A DNA stretch of 64,000 nt, from contig OX030967.1 in the NCBI GenBank assembly GCA_943735955.1, positions 5,159,083-5,223,082 on the forward strand, in the 5' to 3' direction. The notes under the pieces were generated by a model, which saw only the letters and a program-made list of their open reading frames with translations, was not told the DNA's origin and ran no database searches. This DNA comes from Piscicola geometra (taxonomy: Eukaryota; Annelida; Clitellata; Hirudinida; Piscicolidae). Below, in pieces: positions 31,653-42,921 of this stretch (position 1 is its first letter; the number at the start of each line of letters is the position of its first letter). The position numbers and the translations under genes were made by a program.

Positions 31653-34600
31653 TCAATAAGCCATCTTCGTTCTTCCATTCAAAAACTTGTCCTTACCACC
31701 CTTACTGACACCACCACCACCACCCCTACTGCCAGTACCACCCCCACCGATCTTACCACTACTAGTATCATAACCACCACTGGTCTTACTACCACTACTA
31801 CCATCACTGACCTTGATAAGACCCCCACTACTACCACTAATGGTCAGATTTTTTCTCATATCCCTATCTAAACCACCACCACCTCCACCACCAAAACCAC
31901 CACCACCACCAAGACCTCCACCTTTAGACCTTTCAACATCTCTTTTTTCACCAAAATTATTGGAAGCAGGACCATCATTACGTCTATCAGTGTAAATTCT
32001 ATTGTTCTCTTTCACATTTTTTATAGTTATATCTTTGATATCTTTATTATTATTTTTTCTCTTTTTAAAGTCATGACTACTACTACTACTTTTATGAGCA
32101 TCATCATCATGACCACCTGCTTCCATGTACCCTCTTTTTCTTCCTAGTTCACCACCACCACCACCACCACAACCACCAGCCACACCACCTGAACCACTTA
32201 CAATTCTGCCGCTCTTGCTACCCTTCCTGTCAGCATCTCTACCACTAACACCAACACCAACAGCCACAATGTTACTACTACTAATAACTTTAGCCCCACC
32301 ACCAACAACACTACTATTACTAGTACTCTTGCTTCCACCACCGACAAAATTGCTCCTACCACTAGTACTAGTACTACTACTATTACTAGTGGTATTATTA
32401 ATCTTGCCAACACCACTACCAACAACACCCCCACCATCATCATCTTTACTCTTCCCCACCAACTTAGTAGCAGCATCTTTGTAATGTATATTCAATCTCA
32501 CATCAGCGCCATCCTCCACACTCTTCCTCCTCCTCCTCCTCACCTCACTCCGTCCATCCTCACTCTTTGCCGCCTTTATTTTCGCGCCAAAAGCATCTGT
32601 TATTGAGGGGAAATCTCCACTCTTGCTTACTAAATCATTATCTTTATTATTTCTATTATTATTATTATTATTATTAGTAGTAGTAGTAGTAATAGTAGTA
32701 GTAGTAGTGGTGGTAGTAGTAGTAGTAGTAGTATCATTATCATCCTCGTTGTCGTGAAGCAGTTCCACCTCCTCAAAGGGACAAGTGAACAACTCTATAG
32801 TGTTTTCTTCATTGAATGACGTGGCAGTGACGTTACTATTATTGTTGTTGTTGTTATTGTTGGATGTGTCTCTTATGACGTCATTTTGTTTATGCGACTC
32901 TAATTCTTGTTCTTTTTGTTTTAATTGCTGCTCAGTTTGTTGTAGTTGTTGTTGTATTTGTTGCAGTTGTTGTTGAGATTGCAGTAGTTGTTGCTGAGTG
33001 AGTTTCAGGTCATTGTCGCCTAAAGTGTGTTCGTGTTGAATGTGTTGGAGTTGTTGTTGTGAATGTTGAATTTGTTGCTGTGAATCTTGTAGTAGTTGTT
33101 GCGAGAGTTGTAGTTGTTGTTGTGAGAGTTGTAGTTGTTGTTGTGATTGTTGTAACTGCGTCTCTAGATGTTGAATCTTGTTGGTCGACTCTTGCAACTG
33201 CTCTTGCAACTCTTGTTGTAGTTGTAGTTGTTGCAGACTGCTTGGTTGTTGATGTTGTTGCTGTTGTTGTTGGAGGATGGTGGCCTGCATCGCCTCCATG
33301 TCTTCGTCCATGTCTTGCAACACCTTCTCCGTCTCTGTGGTACAGTGTCAGCGCGGTGGAGATTGTCCCATTTGCCATCATCTTACTACTTCTACTACAT
33401 CGCTACCATCAACCCTAACCGCTCCCCAACCACACTAGAACATCAAACCACTGTCCTCGTCTACCCACCCCCACAACCTCCCCTCCCAACCCCCCACAAA
33501 AACCAGCTCCCCTCTCAACAGCCATAACCCTTCTCCCCCCTCTCACCAAACCACCCCCACCACTAAACAACCCCCCACCACCCCTCCCACCATGGTGATC
33601 CTTCTTCATCTCATTGATCACCTCCTTCTGCAGGGCCACCTCCCCCTCCAACTCGGCCAACCTACCCACCCTCATGCCACCAGCCAACTCCTCGTTTTCT
33701 TGCAGTAAGCGACGACACTTCGCCATTAGTCGTTTGCCCGATTGACTGTGGTGATGATAATGATTAGATCATCACCATCATCGCTACTGGTTGCTGTCGT
33801 CATCATCATCATCATCAGGAGCACCTATCAGGCGTGAACTTCCAAGCAGCAAGGTCCTTGTGAGCCTGATCCAGCTTGCCCTTCAAGTCCTTTATTTGCT
33901 CCTGGAGAAAGCAGTCATGATAGTGATCAGATCATCATCACTACTAAAACCATTTAGTTATCATTAACCTAGTACTAACATCACTTACCGCCACTAACAC
34001 TTATCCAACCACCAACCTTCCACCAATATCACAAAAATAACGATTTGATGATCATCATCATCAACAACAACAGAACCACTGCAACCACCACCACCACCAC
34101 CAAGCCACCCACCCACCTTCATCTCTTCAAAGAGCAGATTGACTGCGCGATCGACCAACGATCCACCCACCACCACCGCGTCACCCACCCTTGCCACCTT
34201 CACCTCCTCCAATCGCCTCTATCGTTGCCATGGTGATTATGTTAGCAGTTTGACTTCGTGAAAATGTTTGTTCATTAATATAACATGGTGATTATTTATT
34301 TAAACAATCAAATAATATAATGACTATTCAAAATAATTTATTTATTTGTCACGATAACATTAAATATGTTCTGCTCCATCCAGAAATGTAGAGTTAGAAG
34401 TGAATATTTCATTCTCATATTCCTTGCGCAGGCGCGTGGACACAAGGCTCGGAACTTGATGGACATTTGAGGAGATGAACCCTCACACAAGCCCCCTACC
34501 ACCCTGCCCCTCGCAAGGGATCATTGAAAACCCCGCATCACATTGTAACCCCCCCATCAAGAAACCACACAGCCACACCCTACCATGGAACCACACCACA

Positions 34601-37600
34601 CCCCCCATCAACAAACACGATATTATAATGATAAGCAACAATGACAAGGCCATGGCATGGCATGGATCAACATCACAAAACAACCCAACACTAACAACCG
34701 TGCCACCCAACAACCAACAACCACCCCAAAACCAACACCCCCCCCCCAACAACAACCACCCCAAAACCAACACCCCCCCCAACAACAACCACCCCAAAAC
34801 CAACACCCCCCCCCCAACAACAACCACCCCGAAACAAACACCCCCCCCCCAACAACAACCACCCCGAAACCAACACCGCCCCAACAACAACCACCCCGAA
34901 ACCAACACCCCTCCCCCCAACAACAACCACCCCAAAACCAACACCCCGAAACCAACTACCCCCCAACAACAACCACCCCAAAACCAACACCCCTCCCCCC
35001 AACAACAACCACCCCGAAACCAACACCCCCCCAACAACAACCACCCCAAAACCAACCCCCCCCAACAACAACCACCCCCCCCCAACAACAACCACCCCAA
35101 AACCAACACCCCCCCCAACAACAACCACCCCAAAACCAACCCCCCCCCAACAACAACCACGTACAGTGGCCTCGTGCAGTTGTTGTTGCTTGTTGGTGAG
35201 TTTGAGGAGGAGCAGTTGTTCAGCCCTCGAGGCCTCGAGCACCTGTGTGCGCAGTCGCTGCACTTCCTCTGAATGGGGGGTGGGTGCGGGTGGAGTGGTG
35301 TGAGTGTGGGGGTGGAGGTGGTGTGAGTGTGGAGGTGGTGTGGGGGTTGTGTTGGGGTGGAGATGGTGTGGGGGTGAAGGTGGTGTGGGGGTGGGAGTGT
35401 GGAGGTGGTGTGGGGGTGGAGGTGGTGTGAGTGTGGAGGTGGTGTGGGGGTTGTGTTGGGGTGGAGATGGTGTGGGGGTGAAGGTGGTGTGGGGGTGGGA
35501 GTGTGGAGGTGGTGTGGGGGTGGAGGTTGTGTGAGAGTGTGGAGGTGGAAAGAGTGTGTGGAAGAGGTGTGGGAGTGTGGAGGGTGTAGAGGAAGGAAGG
35601 GAAAAGAGGGAAGGAAGGTGGAGGAGTGAAAGAGAAGGGAAGAGAAAAAAGTGTGGGAGTAGAAGATGGAAAGAAGGAAGAGAAAGAGGGAGGAAAGGGC
35701 AAATGGAAGAATGATGATGGTGATGAATTGAAAGAAGGAAGGAGTGAGATGGTGAAAAAAGAAGGGTTAGATGTAGGAAAGAGGCAAAAAAAGAGTGGAA
35801 GGATGGAGGGTGTGGAGGTGGAGTGAGTTAAGATGGTGTATGCTGGAGAGTTATTGATGGAATGAAATGTTAGTTGTATAAAATGAGGGTGGGTGGGTGG
35901 TTATAATAAAAGTGGATCTAGAGAAGCTTTTAAAAAATGATGGATGAGGGTTGATTAATGGAGATGAGTGTACAGTGGATGGATGGGCGGAGGAGAGATG
36001 AGAATGGTGAAGAGTGGTGAAGTGAGATAGAAATGTGGAAAAAAAGAATTTTGTTGCATTTCAAATGAATGGAATGAATGTGAAGTAGGTGCTAGAAGAA
36101 TTGTGAAATAATGGAGGAACAAAAGAAGCTTTGAATCAAAATGTTTAATAATTTTTTTACAAATTGTAGAATTCACAGAGCAATGATTGATTCTAAAGTC
36201 AAGGAATGAACAAGAGAATAGTTAAAGGAAACCCTTTGATGCACTGGAGCTGAGTCTCTTTTGAAACGCCATCAGTCTGGGGAGGTTTGGTAAGAACTCA
36301 TGCAATCGTGCAGTGTTCTCAGCACATTAAAATCTATTGATTAGGCTTGTTATGCCGTGCCTAAGCAGATGTATTGGATCTAGTGTGAAAAATGATGGGA
36401 AATAGAGATGTAAGCATTTAAAATTTATATCCTATACATCTTTAAAATATAAATCTCCATTTAAATTTTAAATGCCACATCACTGCTTTCAGCGATAAGA
36501 TGGAAACTGATTGAGTACCTTGCAATCAACTCTTCCTTCTTCATCTTGGAAAAGTCTGGTGTTTTTGGTGTCTTTGCTTGCGTGCCTGATGGGAGAGATG
36601 AAGGGCTTTGCTGTGGAAGAGCCGTTGGGGGCTTGGTGGAAGATGGTGTCATTGATGGTGGAGTGGAAATTGCCTTTTGTTGAGACATTTCGATCTGAAG
36701 TGTTTTTGTTTATTTATAAATATTTTAATAAAGTTTTGATAATTTTATTGATGAATCTGTTAAATTAAGTGTAAATGAAGTAATAAAAATATTTTTAAAA
36801 GTATAAAATGTCAAACTTTTTAAAATCTCCAAAGAAGTTTAAGCAAGAAACGACTTCTCTGACTTATTCAACGATAATATTTCGGATATATATATATCTA
36901 CGATAAATACTCATTCGTAAGCGATTACCAATTTATTTGAAAACCCTGGAAAATAAACTAACTAATAAAAATATCATTTCGAAAAATTTTAATATATACT
37001 TAGAAATAATGTTCAAATATTCGTGTTATCTTAGAGAAACTAGGATTCATCATGATTCCGTGAAAATTGATTTTACATACAAGCTATATTACATTTGAAA
37101 TTTAATTAAAGCTATATTTAAAACAAATATTTGAAGGAAATTCTACAATAAATCGGCATGAAGAGACCATTTCTGAAATTCTGGTAAACAAATTTCCCCT
37201 CTTGCATTTATTTGTAGCCTAATTATATATTTAAAAAGTGTACATATTAATACATTTTTTACAAGTTCCAGGTATTGTGTATGAATTTGAAAGTATAAAT
37301 TTTAGGTGAGTTAAAAAATATACAATGAACTTGTGAAGAAATTTTGATGAATAAGATTAAGAAATATGATGATTATGTTTTGTGGTGATGATTATGCTGT
37401 ATATTAATACTGTGGTGATGATTAAGTTTTGTAATGGTAAAGACAATGATGATGTGGGTGAAGTTTGATTATTAAGATTGATTGTTTTTTATTTAAATTG
37501 ATATATATATATATAAGAAGATACACAGGATATTCTTATAAGATACACAGAATCATGTATCGAGTGTTACTATTTTCTAAATCATTTATGATTTTCCAAA

Positions 37601-37730
37601 TAAGTATTCGTGAATATTTCATTTTTATAATCTCTATTTTCAAGCGTCACCAAATATTGTATGTTATTTCTTTGATATCATGTACCAAAGAATAAAATAA
37701 CATCATTTCAAAACTAACCTTTTCCGCCAT
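31653..37730 (-). CDS. WTAP: WTAP / Fl(2)d homologue, m6A methyltransferase regulatory subunit
   Basis: WTAP is a nuclear coiled-coil protein that holds the METTL3-METTL14 writer in its complex and affects splicing. Exons: 37719-37730 (MAEK), 36519-36694 (PDFSKMKKEELIAR), 35165-35268 (LEASRAEQLLLLKLTNKQQQ), 34117-34206 (LVDRAVNLLFEEMK), 33825-33901 (LKGKLDQAHKDLAAWKFTPD), 33591-33745 (SGKRLMAKCRRLLQENEE, GRLAELEGEVALQKE), 31653-33334 (LQDMDEDMEAMQATIL, then low complexity). These follow the vertebrate order closely, with matching phases. One short exon for the segment after ELIAR is not found between 35.3 and 36.5 kb, and the phases show it is needed. The last exon adds about 560 residues: Gln-rich heptads, Asn and Thr runs, Gly/Ser-rich stretches and basic patches (RRRRKS, KKRKNNN). 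The protein exceeds 760 residues, against about 400 in vertebrates. Confidence 0.93.
34700..35160. repeat. CCCCAACAACAACCACCCC minisatellite in a WTAP intron
   Basis: Units of about 33-36 bp (AACAACAACCACCCCAAAAC plus CAACACCCCCCC) ending immediately at the donor of the exon at 35165. Confidence 0.93.
35280..35700. repeat. GTGGAGGTGGTGTGG minisatellite
   Basis: GTGTGGAGGTGGTGTGGGGG units up to about 35550, then AAGGAAGG-rich sequence. It lies in the WTAP intron where one expected exon is missing. Confidence 0.85.
35701..36518. other. WTAP intron, no exon recognised
   Basis: AT- and GA-rich sequence. I searched for the exon expected between KKEELIAR and the coiled-coil exon and did not find a frame with flanking splice sites that I would trust. 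Confidence 0.4.
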
Positions 37731-38327
37731 TTGATCAATATATCTTTCGTACGTGCGGAAATATAAGCTTGTTCTCAAATAAAGGTCAATCATACTTTTA
37801 AACTTTCTTTTTCATGTATTATTAACGATAGCCTTTCATAAATTCATTCCATTCATCTATTAGTCTGTAATCTTAATCTCAGACAGAATATTTAATGTAT
37901 AAAAATGGTGGGAAATTTTTTATAATATGGGTTTATTTCTAGCAAACAAATTTGAAGATTTTTTTGTGAATAATCTTTATAAATTGAAACTTCAAACATG
38001 AAAAATGTTATTTTAAAGCGCGGGGTTTTGCCGGCATTTTTTAGTTAACACGTAGATGAAATTACCTCTTTGGAAGTTAAAAGTAATTCAGATTTTGCAT
38101 TAATAGACTGTTTCCAACCTACTTACATTTTGCTTTTTTACGCAAATCCAAATGAAGCTTTCAAATGCGCGTTTGTAAAAATATCTTCCTTAAATCAATT
38201 TTGTATTCTACAAGTATCGTTTTTAACAACATATTAAATATTTTCTCCAAAATTTCAAACTATTCTCATAGCAATCTTTTCAAAAAATCCGCCATTATTT
38301 GCAACAGATAGATAGACACATAGAGAC
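37731..38327. promoter_or_regulatory. Shared 5' region of WTAP (minus) and the WFxH gene (plus)
   Basis: 597 bp separate the two start codons. AT-rich, no satellite, no other exon, so it probably holds both promoters. No core element identified with confidence. Confidence 0.6.
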
Positions 38328-39387
38328 ATGGACGCCAAAGCATATGCAGCACGCAACAGAGCAGGTAGCGACTGGTTCGGTCACAGCGAAGAAAAAGTTT
38401 CTCCTTCTGAGGAGAATAAAGCTCCTCCCCCTCAAATCACAGGTCTATCTCTTATGCAATCAATTCTTTTGAATACTTTTTTATAGACCTAAATCGATTT
38501 TTTAACGTCTAGTTTTCTAAGCTTTATAGTTAACCTTGAAATTGCAATAAATCGTTTGTCATATTCATTCCACATAAATTAAAACAATTTAAACCACATT
38601 TGACAAACTGTCTATACTAACTCTTGATTAACCATTAAACACCCTCACACATACACGTACATACACACACAAAGACACACACACACACACCATCATCTCC
38701 ACTACAGAGGCACCTGGGGAGCAGGTGGCGAAGACGGCACTCATCAAGCCGGTCTGCAACTCGAACCAGTGGTTCAGGCATGAGGGAAAAGGCTCTGAGG
38801 TGTGTGCGCGCGTGCTTTTGCATCTTATCAGCATTTATTCTTTAACTTTAAAATGCAAGATAACTCTAGTTCATTATGTAATATGAGCAAGTTAACATTC
38901 TTTGAAGTCATAACAAGATACCTTATCCTGGTTATATCACAATTCACATCTGCACCCCACTTCAACACAGGCTGCAAAGGATGCAGTAGATCACCAACAC
39001 GCCCACGGAGATCATCACCACCACCAGCAGCAGCAGCAGCAGAACCATGAAGCGAGGGCCAATGGAGAGGCAAAGGCGGCTGCAGAGGAGAAGGCGATAA
39101 ATGCTCCGATCAGCGACCAGGCCAGCAAGGAGGGCGAGGCTAATTGCCAACGTGACAAGGCCTCCTCTGATTGGTTCAGCCACCAGGACCCCTCGAAGCC
39201 GATAGCCAATCCGAGGGCAGGATCGGCTGAGAGCAGTAGTAACGCCCTGAAGATGAGGAATGAGAGTGAGAATTGGTTCTCGCACGACCCGAAGGCGCCG
39301 CCAGAGCCCCTGCACCCGTCGAGGGGAGGCACCACCAAGAGCAGGGGCAACCAGGAGATGTACAACATCTTCCACCACGGCCAGTGA
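38328..39387 (+). CDS. Four-motif W-F-x-H protein, 207 residues, 3 exons
   Basis: I do not know a name for this protein. Exons 38328-38442, 38708-38799 and 38971-39387 join in phase to 208 codons with TGA. The start ATG begins MDAKAYAARNRAG. Four short motifs are spread along it: SDWFGHSEE, NQWFRHEGKG, SDWFSHQDPSKP and ENWFSHDPKAPP. Between the second and third lies a His/Gln run (HHHHQQQQQQ) and an Ala/Glu-rich helix. The end is QEMYNIFHHGQ. There is no signal peptide or membrane segment, and it is hydrophilic and probably disordered, so the motifs may be short linear binding sites. The gene is head to head with WTAP. Confidence 0.85.
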
Positions 39388-40025
39388 GGGAACTATGCAG
39401 TGGTGGCCATCTTCCTTATCTTCTTCCTCTTCTCCTCTTTCATCATCATCATCTTCACACTCCTACTCTTCCATCATCATCACCACCCTACTGGTTCAAG
39501 CTGTTCTCACATACACAAACACATACATACATACAAAAACACAAACAAACAAGGACATACAAACACACACAAACAAAAAGCGCGAGTTAGTACTTACATG
39601 CTTGTTCCTTTCTAGCTTTCGACAACAACAACAACAACACCGAGGTGACTACGTAATTAAGTTATGACGCCATTGATATTTCGACTTCTCTTACAACCAC
39701 CCATGCCATCGGTCTTTTCATCACTATCATCGCCACATCATCATTACCATCACAACAGTATCATTATCGTCACAACAGTATCATTATCGTCATCTTCATT
39801 TTCTCAACTGCTGGCCTTTCGTGTATAATGCTACTTGTAACTTTTTATAATTTATCTTATTTTCACTATTTCATCCATCCACTAACATCAAATCTCTAGA
39901 AAAAGTCACCCCCACTCATCCATTCTTCCAGCCATCCTTTCTCCACCTGTCATCCATATGCAATAAGCATGCCAAATTATTCCATTCATTTTAAGTCTTT
40001 TCTACCTTCGGCATTTATACAACAC

Positions 40026-40065
<40 letters not shown>

Positions 40066-41190
40066 ATCCACATACAAAATACCAATCTTTCCGATTAGTT
40101 CTTTAAAACGTCTCAGAATCACCATTCGGCTTCCTAGCTTACTCTGAAATCTTGCTACTTTTATATAAGGAATTAGTTATTCATAGATCATATTCTCTAG
40201 ATTCTAGCCAATTAGGAACGCTGTTAAGAATGATGATTCATCAGCATCATCATCAGCATCACCAACCCTTTGTTATTAGCACTCAAACTGAGCCCCTTGT
40301 TACTTCATTATGAGCCTCTAATTAGTATTCATAACATCATCATCAAGATCATCATTCGTCATCGGTGTGCATGCATATTTATACTTTCTTTATGTACATA
40401 TGTGCATAATTCTCGGCATCCTCATCCCATTTTACTGCTTGTGTACCTCACTAAATCAGTGCGAATGTCTTTCTATGATATTCTTTCTTTTTGAGTCTTT
40501 CACTTCTCCTTTTTTCTTTTATTATTTTTTTCCCTCCTTCTGCATCATCCATAATTCCGTACAAACGTATGCTCAAATCATCACTTTGGTAGAACCTCAT
40601 TTCGCATTTCTGTCGTTTCAATCCTCTCTTACTTCCCCCCTTTATCTAAACCTTTCTCTTCCTTCCTTCCTTCTCCACCACTTCTTCCTTCCTTCCTCCC
40701 CATCCACCACTCACCTCCACTCTCCTTACCGCCCCTTAGACTTTATTTTCAACTTACATCTCCTTAAAAGCACCTGAGCACAAACACGAAAGTGTGACTC
40801 ATCATCATCCTCCACCTCCTGATGATGATGATCTAGCATTGCAAACACACACACACACATGCTGCACAACATCATCATCACCTTTGATCATCATCAACAC
40901 CATCATCGATCCGTTGTGTATCGTCTCATTCGCTTGCACGTGTCTCCATAAATATCTCCAAGTCTCCTTCTCAATGTCTCTCAGCCTACAACAACTATCA
41001 TCATCATCATCATCATTTCGTTCAAGTAGATGCAATTGTGTACGCAGACATACACACATGTGAGTGTGCGTGAGTCACATGCACAAAGGGGATTTGCTGT
41101 AGACACCTGTGCCACCACCTTAAGGTTCGTGTATGGGCGCCGATCGGTGCAGTATGCTATGTGTTCGCTAGGATAACAATAAAACTAGAA
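39388..41190 (+). other. 3' region of the WFxH gene
   Basis: No exon seen. It holds CATCATCATC runs, an (AC)n run (about 40025-40062), and TC-rich sequence. An AATAAA on the plus strand at 41178-41183 is a possible poly(A) signal if the 3' UTR is long. Confidence 0.4.
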
Positions 41191-42325
41191 GTAATTACGC
41201 ATGTGTGCGTGTGTGTGTGTGCTCGGTAGTGAAATGCATGCTTCGTATGTACCCAACAATAGTTTAACTATAGAGATCATCATCATCATCAGACTGGGCT
41301 GCATGGTCCTCTGTGGTGGCCACCTCAGCTTCTTAATCCTCGTGAAGTCGGTAGTAGTCACCTGCTTAAAGTTGCCATCACATGCCAGGAATCATCAACG
41401 ATTGCTCTAATCTGTGTGGCAGTAGTCGTCGTCGTCGTCGTAATTGCTGTTGTTGCTCGCTTCAACCACCATCTGCTTGTCGTGGCGACAGATGGAGATG
41501 TAACAGCACAAACTAGGGCGCTTCAAAGTTCGCTTCTCCCATTTCGAATTTCACGCAGTCGGTCTTGTTTGTTTGAGAATGCATTCATCTTTGCGACATC
41601 TCTTTCTTCACCGCCCCATTCTAAAAAACAAACGCTTCGCAAAGCAGTTGAAAGCATTCTTTTTGACATTTTCGGTAATTTGGTGGCTTTATAAATTCAA
41701 TTGGTTCTTCCTTAAATGTTCCTTTGATGTTTGTTTCATTTTTGTTCCTCAATTCTGCCCATTTATCTGAATATTTATATTTGAACTGATATTTGATTTT
41801 ATTCTAATTATTTAATCGCTTTTAAATTCGTACTTAGATGAAAATAATTCAATTAAATCTTTTGCAATCTCTGGCATGACCTCGGTCAAGTTGATCTCTT
41901 AGAATCCGCTTGCGTCAATGAAAAGGCCATTGAAGTCACTTCTTCATTTCCATTGTAAATTGCTTCTCAAGACGCTTAAGTACATCTAATTGTGACCGCC
42001 TAACTTGTCAAATTCTCAAATTTCTTCTCCCAATTCCCGCCAAAATCATTTCGCTTCCAATAATTTCGCTGCCAAATTCGTGGAATTATCGTGATTGAGT
42101 GAGTGTTGCACGCATTCATCAAGGCGAATAGTTATTCTTTAAAAGTCGAAATAACTGCTTCCATACTAGTTGGTTAGAGTTCCCGATGCAACATGATTGA
42201 AAAAGGCTAAACTATCGTCAAAGCTACGAATTAATCAGCAAAACGTTTATAAATTTTAATTTTCAAGTGGATGCCTTGGAATTATCATGGAAAAAGGCGC
42301 CATTTTGCTACGATGACGTAATCTC
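41191..42325. other. Intergenic region between converging genes
   Basis: No exon or named repeat recognised. The 3' UTR of the collagen gene probably lies in its right part. Confidence 0.4.
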
Positions 42326-42921
42326 TTAGGTGACTGCATCGCCCATCTCATGATTGGACAGCATCTTGGTCACGTGAGAAGAGAGTGAGCCTGATTGGCC
42401 AGTGTCTCGTCCAATGGCATGCTTCTGACCTCTTCTATGGTAGAGAGTGTTGACGAATGACCCAGTTTCCTTATCGGACCAGCCCTCATTGGTCAGAACG
42501 GAGGCCCTGGAGAAGGAGGGCATTGGTTGCTTGGAAGAGGAAACGGTGTCACGTGGTGGCTTCTCTTGAAGGTCAAAGAGGACGGGTTGTTTGGCAGGCG
42601 CAGTGGGAGGAGTCAGTTGCGAGTGGGCGTGGTTTGCGGCGGGAGGGGGAGGAGTCTTCTGCTTCATCCTCATTTGTATTCTTCGCATGCGTCTCCACGC
42701 CACTACGCACAACACGAACATCGCCAACGTCAAGGCAAGCACCCAGACAATACACAGCAGGAAGACCGTCTGGATGCTTTTGGTCTGGGAGATGAGAACG
42801 GTGAACTTGAGTTTCAGCTCCTCCAACGCGTCCGAGAGGCCGTCACCCGCAAAGAGGGAGTTGGAGTTGGAGTTGGTGAGTGCACTCGACCTGTAGAGGT
42901 TCTTCTCGATCACTTCGATGT
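42326..42921 (-). other. Collagen gene last exon: juxtamembrane helix, transmembrane segment, cytoplasmic tail
   Basis: The previous exon ends ...SVG plus A at a GTGAGT donor, and this one begins AC, giving Asn, so the join is in frame. It encodes a short helix ([18 protein letters not shown]), a hydrophobic span of about 27 residues beginning [20 protein letters not shown], a basic stop-transfer cluster ([14 protein letters not shown]), and about 115 residues rich in Pro, Ser, Gln and Lys ending at TAA. The basic cluster after the span predicts N-outside topology. Confidence 0.88.

Noticed and set aside
34475..35272. Pro/Asn/Gln-rich plus ORFs
   Set aside because: They are translations of the WTAP-intron minisatellite; the real exon here is on the minus strand at 35165-35268.
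39260..39667. Plus ORF overlapping the end of the WFxH gene
   Set aside because: It is a different frame from the phase-consistent exon and contains only Ser/His-rich repeat translation after the real stop.
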